Assembly (NCBI RefSeq): GCF_000708595.2
Contig: NZ_JARP01000007.1
Coordinates: 248,001 to 312,000 of the forward strand
DNA from: Flavobacterium sp. KJJ
GTDB lineage: Bacteria > Bacteroidota > Bacteroidia > Flavobacteriales > Flavobacteriaceae
Direction: 5' to 3'
Length of the DNA: 64,000 bases
The translations under genes and the position numbers were made by a program. Below are positions 21,701 through 28,983 of this stretch, one piece after another; positions within the stretch are counted from its first letter, which is position 1, and each line of letters begins with the position of its first letter. The notes under the pieces were generated by a model. That model searched no databases. It saw only the letters and a list, made by a program, of their open reading frames with translations, and was not told the DNA's origin.

Positions 21701-21791
21701 GCATTGGCTGAAAGGTTTCCAAAAGAATCATCATCGCTAAATAAATAGCGACAGTTTTTTTTAATTTACTTACTTTTTTTGGCTTGATCAT
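15738..21791 (-). CDS. SpvB/Tc-like giant secreted protein
   Basis: The 2017-residue protein has a charged, longer-than-usual export signal (KKTVAIYLAMMILLETFQP). Near residue 60 comes GDFNYNIPIMDVGGYPLNL, then ASWVGLGWNLNVGQIERQV near 95. The G-GW-L-G-I-R pattern resembles the opening of SpvB/TcB components of Tc-type toxins, where it starts a beta-propeller/RHS shell. A glycine-rich beta region (about 130-330) follows, and the rest is large and beta-rich with only an occasional YD-like strand (VEYKYNLDEQGNI). Its start codon overlaps the stop of the upstream lipoprotein gene by 4 nt (ATGA), implying translational coupling. I expect it to be a shell or delivery partner of the downstream RHS protein. 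Homologues exist in many Bacteroidota beside RHS genes; function is not established. Confidence 0.8.
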   Translation of the reverse strand: MIKPKKVSKLKKTVAIYLAMMILLETFQPMQMYALTSGPTQPEFNSFTPIGTSDMVDLASGDFNYNIPIMDVGGYPLNLAYNSGITMDQEASWVGLGWNLNVGQIERQVRGLPDDFRGDEMTYENNLRQNRTVGINVGVNGAYTGFDALQLGVGLGVESNNYEGISFKPSYGIGFNFNGNVSVGMDFSSSLDGGATVTPRIGISTKMQDNGCETTSLNSSISLGLNSRKGVENLNVSASISQQGETADKKTGRDGNDYYDNIKRASGGGGIGGSISFNNLSYTPTKRIGFRNENFSFNGAIGGEVFGIEGQVQVTGYGSYQSVADEYRNRTEKGYGYENTEYKKVNESGVLDFNRENEKTVSKNTLALPVTNYTYDTYSIDGQGVSGMFRPYRSKVSSVYNDEVVDLGKSQNFGVEVGLGNLFHASGDFKKAPSESTTGGWFENNNVLARFNEKSTDKKELTYEPVTFKMVGAAIVDPETIYKDKIYETKALRVDIDGNKKNTYTSPYTFTGGSYGNTEIKRSKRFVRSQVIQKITSAEASRDKFIIKNDNARPHHTAGIKVLQADGTSYVYGETAYNIKKSEATFDVSGKSGNNTTGLVEYNGSLYGNGDNKTSDEYVNRVITPAYAHSYLLSTVLSSDYQDIDDNGPTINDLGAFTKFEYTTVSAYKWRVPFEKNTATYNEGLISKKDDQKGNYLYGEKELKYLDKIVTKTHVAFFDLEDRKDAIAVADENGGAGSGRMKKLHAIRLYSRPEVTDATGAIFDPSKIAGSAVKPIKTAHFVYSYNICKGMPNNDKSTSLTPNELSNNGGKLTLEKVYFTYRGSNMGKYTPYVFNYGADDSVNNPDYDMKGFDIWGNYKKNPANSGNINTPLSNTEFPFVDQNKTKVSPDLTKNQADINTASWNLKSVTLPSGGEIKIETESDDYQYVQDKKAMQMYKVIGVGNDVVPNIDEGTNILYNGSNHKKFLYVKLSNDNLLTADGRFSRQEFLDKYLSENLDLRKPIQFKFMLNMSNNAQQYEYVSGYFKIANTTEIDIKYSFDLGGTIASIPVEFLARDKGTEKEVNPIAKAGWGFGRTFLNRLTCGINDDPAATDFGSIVKNLRGSLSIIKEMFDGPNGYLQNKGRARIFKPEKSWIRLENPDGHKLGGGLRVKSVKLSDNWTQMLEGTAGTRLNDMEYGQTYSYDDTDGKSSGVATFEPNMCAENPFVEPFYNAKGNYAETVAAPMESNYVEKPFGVNFFPAAKVTYGRVTVKNLDWKDNNTGNVVKKHATGSVITKHYTSHDFPTKVSYTDVKMINGITETSIIKDLLKNVIRGGNIDVRNLLTMTQGYSIETNDMNGKVKLQEVYNEAKEIVSSVEYKYNLDEQGNIDNNITTVDEKGNVSKKLIGVDYDLINDFNRSFAKTETSGFKANVAGYLIPVGIFPIPIFIPTVFPESSTNINELRTAVTTKHVHKTALLVEKIATDLGATVSTKNLGWDASTGDVLLTETVNEYSDHYYSFNFPAYWMYDGMGLASQNIGIEGKLIANGSGNTGTGQAGNPYFKLESGDVSKIFHVGDELAVDSGIIQSTAVAGQTLPAVYKLWVVGFNTDKTGVLLMDKSGNYINKCQDLNNFNFKITRSGYRNMQTASMASITSMINPIKNGKLDQDSFQFNSNSSFNPRIINASAVVYKDHWNTQVESNLPYYPNYNSSSVVSHIDPSTGNIIIDKDLNLIYPSGDVKYPNDVKVNPYLWNIKGNWRAEKSYAYLTGRNSRRGDSNNPRNEGFFTSFNPFYKLDRSSQIPVWKIDDTNWTSASSVTKYSPYGAELENKDALERYSAAQYGYMYKLPMAVASNSKYQQIGYEGFEEKKTVTTKKHFGFANDKLNIDSNQSHTGKNSLKVSKGTSSTMTRNLFASIPKIDEAKCPVVVVNPPVTQNYQIDLWYMENHTSFPNNVLIMNYGITDKVTQRPIYGISLDLQVYHADDQTWYTVATISDEIGDADGTGFTNLYNFPVENSYYRLRYFTLDHEEIISGQMTIH

Positions 21792-22390
21792 AAGGCTACA
21801 GGGGTAAATGGATCTTTGAATTTAAATTTTAATATTCCCTTTCTAAAAAGGAAATCATTGTAAATCAATTGTATTTTATCGTTGGGATCTATTCCTGAGA
21901 AGAATAGCAGTACTTTTTGGAATGGAGCGATTTTATAATTACGCTCAAAGTTTACTCCAGAACATTTAATTGTATCTTTCTTTGAAGTCACAACATAAAA
22001 ATCTTTGTCAAGGCCAAAAGACATGTACTTTACAGCAGCGGTATAATCCATGCCTGTAAAATCTTTGTTCAGTAGGTCTTTCTCTTCATCTTGTTGAAAT
22101 ACAAACTCTATAACACGCTCTGTTTTATTTTCTTCATAAAGAGAATCAACGTGTTGTAGGTTTTCAATTCCCTGATCTTTTAGCAAATAATATTGAATGG
22201 GAACCTCAGTAGCAGTAAAACCAATATCTTCTACAACTTGCGTATATGAACGAGATTTCCAGCCTATTTTTTCGAGATTAAAATATCTATCTCTAATTTC
22301 TGAGTCGTGTATATTTTTTGATTGGTCTTTCCTGCAAGAAAATAAAGCAAAAAAAAGAAAGACAAAAATAACCTTATTTAAGTCCTTCAT
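21788..22390 (-). CDS. Lipoprotein of the RHS operon, unknown function
   Basis: The 200-residue protein starts MKDLNKVIFVFLFFALFSC, a type II signal peptide with the lipobox cysteine at 19. The mature part is charged with mixed alpha/beta character and has no motif I recognise. It overlaps the upstream chaperone gene by 17 nt and the downstream 2017-aa gene by 4 nt, so the three are very likely translated together. Its membrane anchoring suggests an assembly or tethering factor for the two giant proteins. This is inference from context only. Confidence 0.75.
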   Translation of the reverse strand: MKDLNKVIFVFLFFALFSCRKDQSKNIHDSEIRDRYFNLEKIGWKSRSYTQVVEDIGFTATEVPIQYYLLKDQGIENLQHVDSLYEENKTERVIEFVFQQDEEKDLLNKDFTGMDYTAAVKYMSFGLDKDFYVVTSKKDTIKCSGVNFERNYKIAPFQKVLLFFSGIDPNDKIQLIYNDFLFRKGILKFKFKDPFTPVAL

Positions 22391-22874
22391 ATTTTTTATT
22401 TATGTATGAAACTAAGTCGTTTGTTACATCTATGTCTTCAGAAGCAAATAAAATATTTGTTTTGGTGTCAGAACCGATTATAAGATTATAATCGTTCTCT
22501 TCTGAAAATTTTGCCGAGTAGCTTTTAATTCTTGCTAATATTTTTGAAGATTGTTCAGAAGCAAATACTTGATTAAATTGTTCGAGTTCTTCTTTCGACT
22601 GTACAAACTCTTGCATTAGTACTTTTCTTTCTGTAGCTGTTGCAGAAAATTGTATTTTTTGATATAAAGAATCAACATGCAATTTTTTACTATTAAATTC
22701 CTTTTCGCCTACAAGCTTTAATTCTTTAGTCATATTGAAATTATTAAATACTTGACTATTATCTACATAAACAATTTTGGAGTTTTTATTAAAATTGATA
22801 AAAACTATAACTGCTATAATTATAATTAATAAGACATTACACGTTATTAATGCCAATTGGGTATTTTTTTTCAC
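22374..22874 (-). CDS. Skp/OmpH-like periplasmic chaperone, membrane anchored
   Basis: The 166-residue protein has an N-terminal membrane segment (about 8-27, ALITCNVLLIIIIAVIVFI) without a clear cleavage site. Then comes the OmpH/Skp signature: a first strand (KIVYVDNSQVFNNFNMTKEL), a long charged helical hairpin at about 50-120, and closing strands (NDYNLIIGSDTKTNILFAS, then DVTNDLVSYINKKYEG). Skp trimers hold unfolded outer-membrane or secreted proteins in the periplasm. This copy is the first gene of the RHS operon and overlaps the lipoprotein gene, so it looks dedicated to exporting the giant proteins rather than acting as the general Skp, which is normally near bamA. Family call is strong, client assignment inferred. 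Confidence 0.85.
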   Translation of the reverse strand: MKKNTQLALITCNVLLIIIIAVIVFINFNKNSKIVYVDNSQVFNNFNMTKELKLVGEKEFNSKKLHVDSLYQKIQFSATATERKVLMQEFVQSKEELEQFNQVFASEQSSKILARIKSYSAKFSEENDYNLIIGSDTKTNILFASEDIDVTNDLVSYINKKYEGLK

Positions 22875-23607
22875 AGAATAAATTTGTTAAAATTTTTGTA
22901 AATTAATTTTATGTTTTTTTGCTTAACTACTGCCTTATTTACTTTTTGAAAATTTTATGATTGTGTTAAATACTTTTTTACTAAATAATATAACTTTGAA
23001 GTGTTTAGATTTGTAACTATTCTTGTTAATATTATCTTAATATCAAGTAATTTTATTTTATAAGCATGTTTTTATGTTAAAAATCCATTATTTATCTCTC
23101 TTTTATAATAGTAGATGATTTAATTTTTGCTTTTTTCTAAAATTTCAAATAATGTTATTTATTTGTTAACGAGGCCAAAACTATATTATATTTTTTTTAT
23201 TTACTTACGGCTTTCCTCATTGTAGCCTTTTTAGTAATTTTTTTTTTAAATAAAAAACACTTATATGTTTGAAAATCAGTGCTTTGTTTTCGAATTAAAT
23301 ATCGAAAAAAAAATATTTTTTTAATATTAATGAAATCAAATTTGAATAATGAATAGATAAGTAATTTCTTAAAATTTGAAATATGCAATAAGAGTAGAAA
23401 AACAATATAACTACAACTATAAGGCAGTGTGAAAGATTTTTACTTGGAGAAGTTTTAATAGTTACGCTAGATTCTAACAAAAACTTTATAATTAAAAACC
23501 GAATTTGTATATTGTTCTGCTAAAATTAACAATGCCAATTATATACATTTTAAAAACATCTGCCTTTAAACGTTTTTTAGTACATTTTAATAGAAATCAT
23601 CCAGATT
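22875..23607. other. Long AT-rich intergenic region between divergent units
   Basis: About 730 bp of very AT-rich sequence separates the RHS operon from the M13 peptidase gene. Short frames here show no signal peptide, motif or ribosome-site support, and I take them as chance. A TAACTTTG match to the -7 box lies at 22991-22998 on the plus strand, but without a well-spaced -33 element. The promoter of the RHS operon should lie here; I could not fix it. Confidence 0.5.
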
Positions 23608-25620
23608 ATGAAAAAAACATTAATGCTCTTCCTTGCATTCTTAGCTTTTACAGCATGCTCAAAACATCAAGAGAAAAAAAATATTACTATCACTGGAATA
23701 GATTCCACATTGCGGCCTGGTAATGATTTTTTTAAATATGTAAATGGCAAATGGTATGATTCTGTAGCAATACCTGCATCTCAAGCCGGAGTTGGTGCAT
23801 ATATGTTTATGAATTATCCGCAACGCATACGTCTGCAAGGAATATTAGATAGTATTTCGCAAAGCAAGAATCCAGCAGGAAGTATTGCACAAAAGGTAGG
23901 AGACTTTTATGCATCTGGTATGGATACGGTAACAATTGACAAACGTGGTTATACGCCTATCAAACCCTTACTTGCCAATATTGAAGCAATTAGTGATTTA
24001 CCATCTTTAATGAAATTTGTAGTTAATGAGGTAAAAGTGGGCAATCCTTCTATTATAGGTTTTGCAGTTTCACCCGATGAAAAAAACAGCAGTATAAACA
24101 TTGCCCAAATTTATCAAACGGGTATTGGTTTGCCTGACAGGGACTATTATTTCAAATCAGATTCATCAACTGTTGCCATACAAGCAGCGTACAAAAAATA
24201 CCTTGCGGCATTATTTCAACAAACGGGCAGCAATGCCCAAGACGCTAAAAAGAATGCTGATCTGGTTTATGATATTGACAAACAGCTAGCCGCTTCGCAT
24301 AAAACAAAAGTAGAACTTCGTGATGTACAGGCAAATTATAATAAAATGGCTGTGAGGGATCTTGTAAAAAGACATTCCAATATTAACTGGAGTACTTTTT
24401 TAAATGATTTAGGTACTCAAACCGATTCTATTAATGTAGGCCAGCCTGCCTATTATGATGCCCTTAATAAGCTCTTAAAAAACATTCCAATTGCTAATTG
24501 GAAAATTTACCTGAAAGCAAATTCTTTAGAAAGATATGCAGATGATTTAAGTAAACCTTTTGTAGATGCCTCATTTGAGTATACCAAAGTGCTTTCTGGT
24601 CAAGCAGTTCAAAAAACACGTGGCGAAAAAATGGCTAATGTCCTTGATAATTATTTAGGCGAAGCATTGGGTGAATTATATGTAAAGAAATATTTTTCAG
24701 AAGATGCAAAAAAACGCATGTTAATCCTCGTGAATAACCTGCAAAAAGCGTACGCCAAAAGAATTGATAATTTAGCATGGATGAGTCCCGGTACGAAACA
24801 AAAAGCCAAGGAAAAACTGTTTGCCATGACAAAGAAAATAGGATATCCAGATAAATGGAAAGACTACAGCAAGGTGCATATAGAAAGAAATACCTATTTT
24901 GAGAATATGGTTTCGGCCGCAACAGCTGCTTATCAATTTCAATTAGCAAAATTGGGCAAACCGGTCGATAAATCAGAATGGTATACTACGCCTCCGACAG
25001 TTACTGCATATAATAACCCTACTGCAAATGAAATTGTTTTTCCTGCAGGTATTTTACAGCCCCCATATTTTGACAATAATGCAGATGATGCTCTAAACTA
25101 TGGAGGTATTGGAATGGTTATAGGCCATGAAATAACCCATACTTTTGATGATCAGGGTGCGCAATACGACAAAGATGGAAACTTAAAAAACTGGTGGAAA
25201 AAAGAGGATTATGCACAGTTTAAATCAAGAATACAACAGGTGATCAATTTGTACAGTACCTATACCGTTTTAGGCGATCTGCATATTAATGGCGCAATGA
25301 CAGTTGGCGAAAATACTGCAGATATTGCTGGAATAGCAGTTGCCTATGATGCTTTTAAAATGACCGAACAAGGAAAAGGCAATACAAAAATCGACGGTTT
25401 TACTCCAGATCAACGCTTCTTTATTTCTATAGCCAAAATATGGAGAGTAAAAATGAAAGACGAGTTCCTGCGATTGTGGATTAACAATAATCCGCATTCT
25501 CCACCAAATTGGCGTGTTAATGGTCCTCTAATGAATACGACACCTTTTTACAACGCCTTTAATGTACAACCTGGAGATAAAATGTTTTTGCCGAAGAAAG
25601 ACAGAATAACAATTTGGTAG
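23608..25620 (+). CDS. M13 family (PepO/neprilysin-like) metallopeptidase lipoprotein
   Basis: The 670-residue protein begins with a lipoprotein signal (MKKTLMLFLAFLAFTAC), so it is probably anchored in the envelope. The N-terminal M13 domain starts RPGNDFFKYVNGKWYDS. The catalytic domain has the zinc motif HEITH at about 507-511, the third ligand in ENTADIAG near 568, and the family substrate motif NEIVFPAGILQPPYFD. Near the C-terminus NPHSPPNWRVNGPLMN and FYNAFNVQPGDKMF match the family's arginine and closing motifs. Length fits the family and all key residues are present, so it should be an active oligopeptidase for extracytoplasmic peptides. It is a single-gene unit closed by a strong terminator. 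Confidence 0.95.
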   Translation: MKKTLMLFLAFLAFTACSKHQEKKNITITGIDSTLRPGNDFFKYVNGKWYDSVAIPASQAGVGAYMFMNYPQRIRLQGILDSISQSKNPAGSIAQKVGDFYASGMDTVTIDKRGYTPIKPLLANIEAISDLPSLMKFVVNEVKVGNPSIIGFAVSPDEKNSSINIAQIYQTGIGLPDRDYYFKSDSSTVAIQAAYKKYLAALFQQTGSNAQDAKKNADLVYDIDKQLAASHKTKVELRDVQANYNKMAVRDLVKRHSNINWSTFLNDLGTQTDSINVGQPAYYDALNKLLKNIPIANWKIYLKANSLERYADDLSKPFVDASFEYTKVLSGQAVQKTRGEKMANVLDNYLGEALGELYVKKYFSEDAKKRMLILVNNLQKAYAKRIDNLAWMSPGTKQKAKEKLFAMTKKIGYPDKWKDYSKVHIERNTYFENMVSAATAAYQFQLAKLGKPVDKSEWYTTPPTVTAYNNPTANEIVFPAGILQPPYFDNNADDALNYGGIGMVIGHEITHTFDDQGAQYDKDGNLKNWWKKEDYAQFKSRIQQVINLYSTYTVLGDLHINGAMTVGENTADIAGIAVAYDAFKMTEQGKGNTKIDGFTPDQRFFISIAKIWRVKMKDEFLRLWINNNPHSPPNWRVNGPLMNTTPFYNAFNVQPGDKMFLPKKDRITIW

Positions 25621-25646
25621 TGCCCTTGGCTCTCCAAGTGGTCTTG

Positions 25647-25706
25647 AAAAACTGTGCAAATACAATTCTTGAAAGTTTTCGAGACTTGTATTTGCACAGT
25701 TTTTTA
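25647..25706 (+). terminator. Strong intrinsic terminator after the M13 peptidase
   Basis: A perfect 19-bp inverted repeat (25647-25665 and 25686-25704, core ctgtgcaaatacaa) encloses a 20-nt loop and ends in a T run. It begins 27 bp after the stop codon. An A run at the left edge makes it usable on both strands. Confidence 0.85.
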
Positions 25707-25768
25707 GTTTCCTAGAAATTGTAAATTTTAGAAAAGTCACTAAATTTTATATTTTAGCTTAAAAACAA

Positions 25769-25797
25769 AAAAAGCCTCAGATTTCTCTGAAGCTTTT
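25769..25797 (-). terminator. Repeat-family hairpin after tRNA-fMet copy 1
   Basis: The hairpin has gcctcag pairing with ctgaagc (one mismatch) around an atttct loop, flanked by A and T runs. It lies just downstream of the minus-strand tRNA. The same 21-nt core recurs at 27643-27663, 28938-28958 and 37366-37386. Confidence 0.7.
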
Positions 25798-25803
25798 ACT
25801 TAG

Positions 25804-25876
25804 TAGCGGGAACAGGACTCGAACCTGTGACCTTCGGGTTATGAGCCCGACGAGCTGCCTACTGCTCTATCCCGCG
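25804..25876 (-). tRNA. Initiator tRNA-fMet (CAT), copy 1
   Basis: The 73-nt cloverleaf on the minus strand begins CGCGGGA and ends TCCCGCT plus discriminator A. Position 1 (C) faces T72, the unpaired first position typical of bacterial initiator tRNAs. The anticodon stem carries the three G-C pairs of initiators (GGGCTCATAACCC), with anticodon CAT. The T arm is present (GGTTCGAGTCC). CCA is not encoded. It is identical to the copy at 37396-37468. Confidence 0.97.
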
Positions 25877-25888
25877 ATGTTTCGGGTG

Positions 25889-25919
25889 CAAAGATACACA
25901 GTTAATACGGTTATGCAAA
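25889..25919 (-). promoter_or_regulatory. Bacteroidota-type promoter of tRNA-fMet copy 1
   Basis: On the minus strand TTTG (25916-25919) is followed after exactly 19 bp by TATCTTTG (25889-25896). This matches the Bacteroidota primary sigma consensus TTTG-N19-TAnnTTTG. The -7 box lies 12 bp upstream of the mature tRNA 5' end. Confidence 0.85.
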
Positions 25920-26019
25920 GAAATTACTGAATTATTTTTATTGCATCCTATTTTTGCTGATAACTTATTAAAATGTAGTACTTTATATTGTCTTTTGCGA
26001 ATTCCTGATTTCAGATGTT

Positions 26020-27546
26020 TTATTTATCGTAGTTCTTCTCTTCTTTTATTTCCTGTTCGATTCTTTTATTGATGTTTATTTTGGCATCTGTGAAAACGAA
26101 AATGGTTGTTTTATATTCACGGGCAAATTTATCAGTGATCTCGCCAGAAATTTTAGCAGTCTTAAAGTACGGACTAGTTTCTTTTATTTCATCATTGTTT
26201 TCATCGAATTCCTTAACTCTGATCAGATTTTTGTATAAAATATTTAGATTAAACCAATTGACATAATCGGCATTAAAAGAAACCGCTTTTATTCCTTTTT
26301 TAGTATAATAATTAATGGCTCCGGCTTGCCCGTAATTGTCACAAAGTATGAGAGTTTTTTCAGGATTTTCCAATGTAGAATAAACAGAATCGGTTTTTCG
26401 TGCGAGTTCTTTCCAGCCTAACATATCAGCAAAATCTTGAGGCAGTGCATGATCTTTTCCATCTTCCCAGCGAAGCATTCCTAATTTCTGGTATTTCTCA
26501 GGATGCTTTACGATATATTCCGGACTTTTATTGGGGAAAGCCAAATTGTAAATCGGAATAAAAAGCAATATAGGAATCAGAATGAAAACCGGCCTTAAAT
26601 ATTTTTTCCAACCAGAATTCAAAACATCAGAAAGAAAAACAGCTCCAAAAGCAATATAAATTGGATACAAACCAATTGCATAATATGCTTTTGCCTTGAA
26701 ATAAATAAAAACAATTAAGGTGAAAATTATCGAGCCAAAAAAGAATTTATATTTCTCGAAAGGCTTATAAAATAATAAAGCATAAAAAGCTGAAAGAATT
26801 ACAAAAATAGAACCGATAAAAAATAATATTTGTTCTTTTAAAAATCCGATACGATCAACATTTACCAATTGCGTTTCGGCTAATTCTTTCATATGGTGCA
26901 CTATTGGGAAATGATTGTTATATTGCCATAAAAGATTCGGCAGAATTAATAGTATTCCTAAAATCAACGCAAAATAAAGTTTTTTGTTTGCTAATATTGT
27001 TCTTTGTTTAGATAATAAAAGAGCAGGGAAGAAGCCAATCAGCAAAAACAAAATATTGTATTTATTTAAGAAGCCGAAAGCAAAAACAATTGCTCCTATA
27101 TAAAACCATTTCGATTTTTCAGTTGTGATATATTGTATGACAACGTAATAAAATGCTGTCCAGCATAAAACATCTAGAGAGTTTGGCTGATAAAGCATGT
27201 TTATTCGCAATAGAGAAGAAAGCAAAATACAAGTTGCACCCAAAACTAGAGCGTATAAATTTCCTTTAAGCAATTCTGTCGTTTTCCAAACAACTAAAAG
27301 CGTTAACGCACCAAAAAGGGCAGGGAAGAATTTTACCCAAAAAACCGAATTGCCAAGCAAAAAGATTAAATAAGAAAACCAAGATGTAACAGGCGGAACT
27401 GATAAATAGCCCCAAGCCAAATGATGTGCCTGATCAAGATGCAGATATTCGTCACGCTGTAAATCATATTCAGGACTTAGTAAAACATATTGCAGTACAA
27501 ATTTTAAAATTATAAACCCAATTAAAATTATAGTTTTCTTGGTCAT
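26020..27546 (-). CDS. ArnT/PMT-like GT39 family membrane glycosyltransferase
   Basis: The 508-residue protein has about 10-12 membrane helices in the first 350 residues and a soluble C-terminal domain. After the first helix comes SPEYDLQRDEYLHLDQAHHLAWGY. The acidic pair there and the downstream P-P-V-T-SW pattern are typical of the first periplasmic loop of GT39/ArnT-type enzymes, which move sugars from polyprenyl-phosphate carriers to lipid or protein acceptors. The donor and acceptor cannot be told from sequence. Its nearest upstream gene (DUF4494) is separated by a terminator, so it is probably monocistronic. Confidence 0.85.
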   Translation of the reverse strand: MTKKTIILIGFIILKFVLQYVLLSPEYDLQRDEYLHLDQAHHLAWGYLSVPPVTSWFSYLIFLLGNSVFWVKFFPALFGALTLLVVWKTTELLKGNLYALVLGATCILLSSLLRINMLYQPNSLDVLCWTAFYYVVIQYITTEKSKWFYIGAIVFAFGFLNKYNILFLLIGFFPALLLSKQRTILANKKLYFALILGILLILPNLLWQYNNHFPIVHHMKELAETQLVNVDRIGFLKEQILFFIGSIFVILSAFYALLFYKPFEKYKFFFGSIIFTLIVFIYFKAKAYYAIGLYPIYIAFGAVFLSDVLNSGWKKYLRPVFILIPILLFIPIYNLAFPNKSPEYIVKHPEKYQKLGMLRWEDGKDHALPQDFADMLGWKELARKTDSVYSTLENPEKTLILCDNYGQAGAINYYTKKGIKAVSFNADYVNWFNLNILYKNLIRVKEFDENNDEIKETSPYFKTAKISGEITDKFAREYKTTIFVFTDAKININKRIEQEIKEEKNYDK

Positions 27547-27635
27547 GAATATTTGGTTTACAGTTTATTAATGATGAAGCTAATATATAATTTATTTTGG
27601 ATTTTGATTCAAATCAAAGCGTTATGAAATAATAT

Positions 27636-27669
27636 AAAAATAGCCTCAGATTTCTCTGAAGCTATTTTT
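27636..27669 (-). terminator. Repeat-family hairpin terminator after DUF4494
   Basis: The left arm aaaaatagcctcag (27636-27649) pairs with ctgaagctattttt (27656-27669), with one mismatch, around an atttct loop. It sits 42 bp past the DUF4494 stop and shares its core with three other hairpins in the window. Confidence 0.75.
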
Positions 27670-27711
27670 ATAAAGATTAAATTTCTTTTTTGAAAATTTT
27701 TTAAAAAAAAA

Positions 27712-28260
27712 TTATTCCTCTAAAGCTGTTTCAAATTCCATGTGATCGATAGTTTCTACTTCTGCTTGCGCAGGTTTAGAAGCTTTCAAGGCATTGAATC
27801 TTTCAAGCATTTCTGTTTCCCCTTCTTCACCGCTGAAATAAGGGAAAACATCCATAATTGGTGATTCTGAAATCGCCGGAATCGAATATTCACCCATTGT
27901 GTTTTTCATTACATGAATGGTATTATCAAAAGCTTCACGAACGTCATTTGCCTGAACAAGCATATACATACTGGTTTTTCTTTCTTTCCCGCTTTCTTCA
28001 TCATAAGCAATCAAAGAAACTTTCGATTTAAACCAGCGATCTGCATTTTCAAAAGGATGAATTTCAGCATAATTCGCCACTTTAATATTTGTGATTTTAA
28101 ATTCTTCACTAATATAAGCTGCCATTTCTTCATTAATTCTTTTTTCAGCTTCCGTATAAGACAAAGCATCAACCAAATAAGGTTCTGTCAATACTTTTTG
28201 CCCGCCTGTTTCATCTGTTTTTCTATATTTTACTTTGCATTCGTACCAAGTTGCGCTCAT
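27712..28260 (-). CDS. DUF4494 domain-containing protein
   Basis: The 182-residue soluble protein begins TWYECKVKYRKTDETG and continues VDALSYTEAEKRINEEM, then WFKSKVSLIAYDEESGKE and YMLVQANDVREAFDN. These match DUF4494, a Bacteroidota-specific family of unknown function. There is no signal peptide, and the C-terminus is acidic and probably disordered. It is transcribed alone, divergent from the GNAT gene and followed by a hairpin terminator. Family call is firm, function unknown. Confidence 0.88.
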   Translation of the reverse strand: MSATWYECKVKYRKTDETGGQKVLTEPYLVDALSYTEAEKRINEEMAAYISEEFKITNIKVANYAEIHPFENADRWFKSKVSLIAYDEESGKERKTSMYMLVQANDVREAFDNTIHVMKNTMGEYSIPAISESPIMDVFPYFSGEEGETEMLERFNALKASKPAQAEVETIDHMEFETALEE

Positions 28261-28428
28261 CTCTATTAATTTTTAAGGATGCCAAAGATAGATTTTACAG
28301 GAAAATAACAGCTGAATTCTCGAAATAGATATTCACAATTTTGAGTTTCTTTTTGTAAAGATTTGAATATCAGATAAAAAATAATCGGACTTATACAGCA
28401 ATCTTTTTTACATAAAAAGCATTTTTTG

Positions 28429-28436
28429 TATATTTG
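28429..28436 (+). promoter_or_regulatory. -7 box directly abutting the GNAT start codon
   Basis: TATATTTG matches the -7 consensus TAnnTTTG and ends 3 bp before the ATG at 28440. Initiation would fall at or just after the ATG, implying a leaderless or nearly leaderless mRNA. Confidence 0.5.
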
Positions 28437-28439
28437 AGT

Positions 28440-28931
28440 ATGGATATAAATCTCAAAAACCTTTCAGTAAGGCCTGCCATAAATGCTGATTTGCCCGATC
28501 TTGCAAAATTTCTTCAATTTCTTGTTGAAGCCGAGCGCCCGTTTGATCCAACATTAAAAGACGGAGAAATTTTCTATTACGATATAAAAGACCTTATATT
28601 AGATAAAGCGACTGAAGTTTTGGTTATGGATTATGATAATCAGATCATTGGGTGCGGATATGCTCAAATACGATCAGCAAAAGCGTATGAAAAACATGAA
28701 TTATTTGGATATCTTGGTTTCATGTTTGTTCTGCCGGAATTCAGAGGACATGGACTCAATAACGTATTGCTTAACGAACTTAAAAAATGGGTTTTATCTC
28801 AAGGAATAACTGAAGTCAGACTTGAAGTATATCATGACAATAATCCCGCAGTTAGGGCTTACGAAAAAGCAGGTTTCAAACAAATATTGACAACTATGCG
28901 CTGTGAAATTAGCCCAAAGAATTTTGATTAA
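28440..28931 (+). CDS. GNAT family N-acetyltransferase
   Basis: The protein is about 163 residues. The ATG at 28440 is chosen over the in-frame TTG two codons upstream, which lies inside the -7 box. The N-terminus (LSVRPAINADLPDLAKFL) is the usual GNAT beta1-alpha1. The acetyl-CoA site is VLPEFRGHGLNNVLLNELKK at about 103-122, corresponding to the R/Q-x-x-G-x-G/A motif A. The motif B end is EVRLEVYHDNNPAVRAYEKAG. Substrate is not predictable. It is cytosolic and convergent with the Ppx-like gene, sharing the terminator between them. Confidence 0.9.
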   Translation: MDINLKNLSVRPAINADLPDLAKFLQFLVEAERPFDPTLKDGEIFYYDIKDLILDKATEVLVMDYDNQIIGCGYAQIRSAKAYEKHELFGYLGFMFVLPEFRGHGLNNVLLNELKKWVLSQGITEVRLEVYHDNNPAVRAYEKAGFKQILTTMRCEISPKNFD

Positions 28932-28933
28932 AA

Positions 28934-28962
28934 AAAAGCTCCAGGTTTCTCTGAAGCTTTTG
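28934..28962 (+). terminator. Repeat-family hairpin between convergent genes
   Basis: The hairpin aaaagctccag / ctgaagctttt surrounds a gtttct loop, with A run on the left and T run on the right. It lies between the GNAT stop and the stop of the minus-strand Ppx-like gene and can serve both. It is a member of the four-copy hairpin family. Confidence 0.7.
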
Positions 28963-28983
28963 TGTTATTGGTAAAGTATATCT

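Noticed and set aside
22991..22998. TAACTTTG as promoter of the M13 gene
   Set aside because: The -7 match is good but there is no -33 element at 19-21 bp and it is over 600 bp from the start codon.
23197..23723. Several 60-72-aa frames ahead of the M13 peptidase
   Set aside because: They lie in very AT-rich DNA or overlap the peptidase start, with no motifs; most likely chance.
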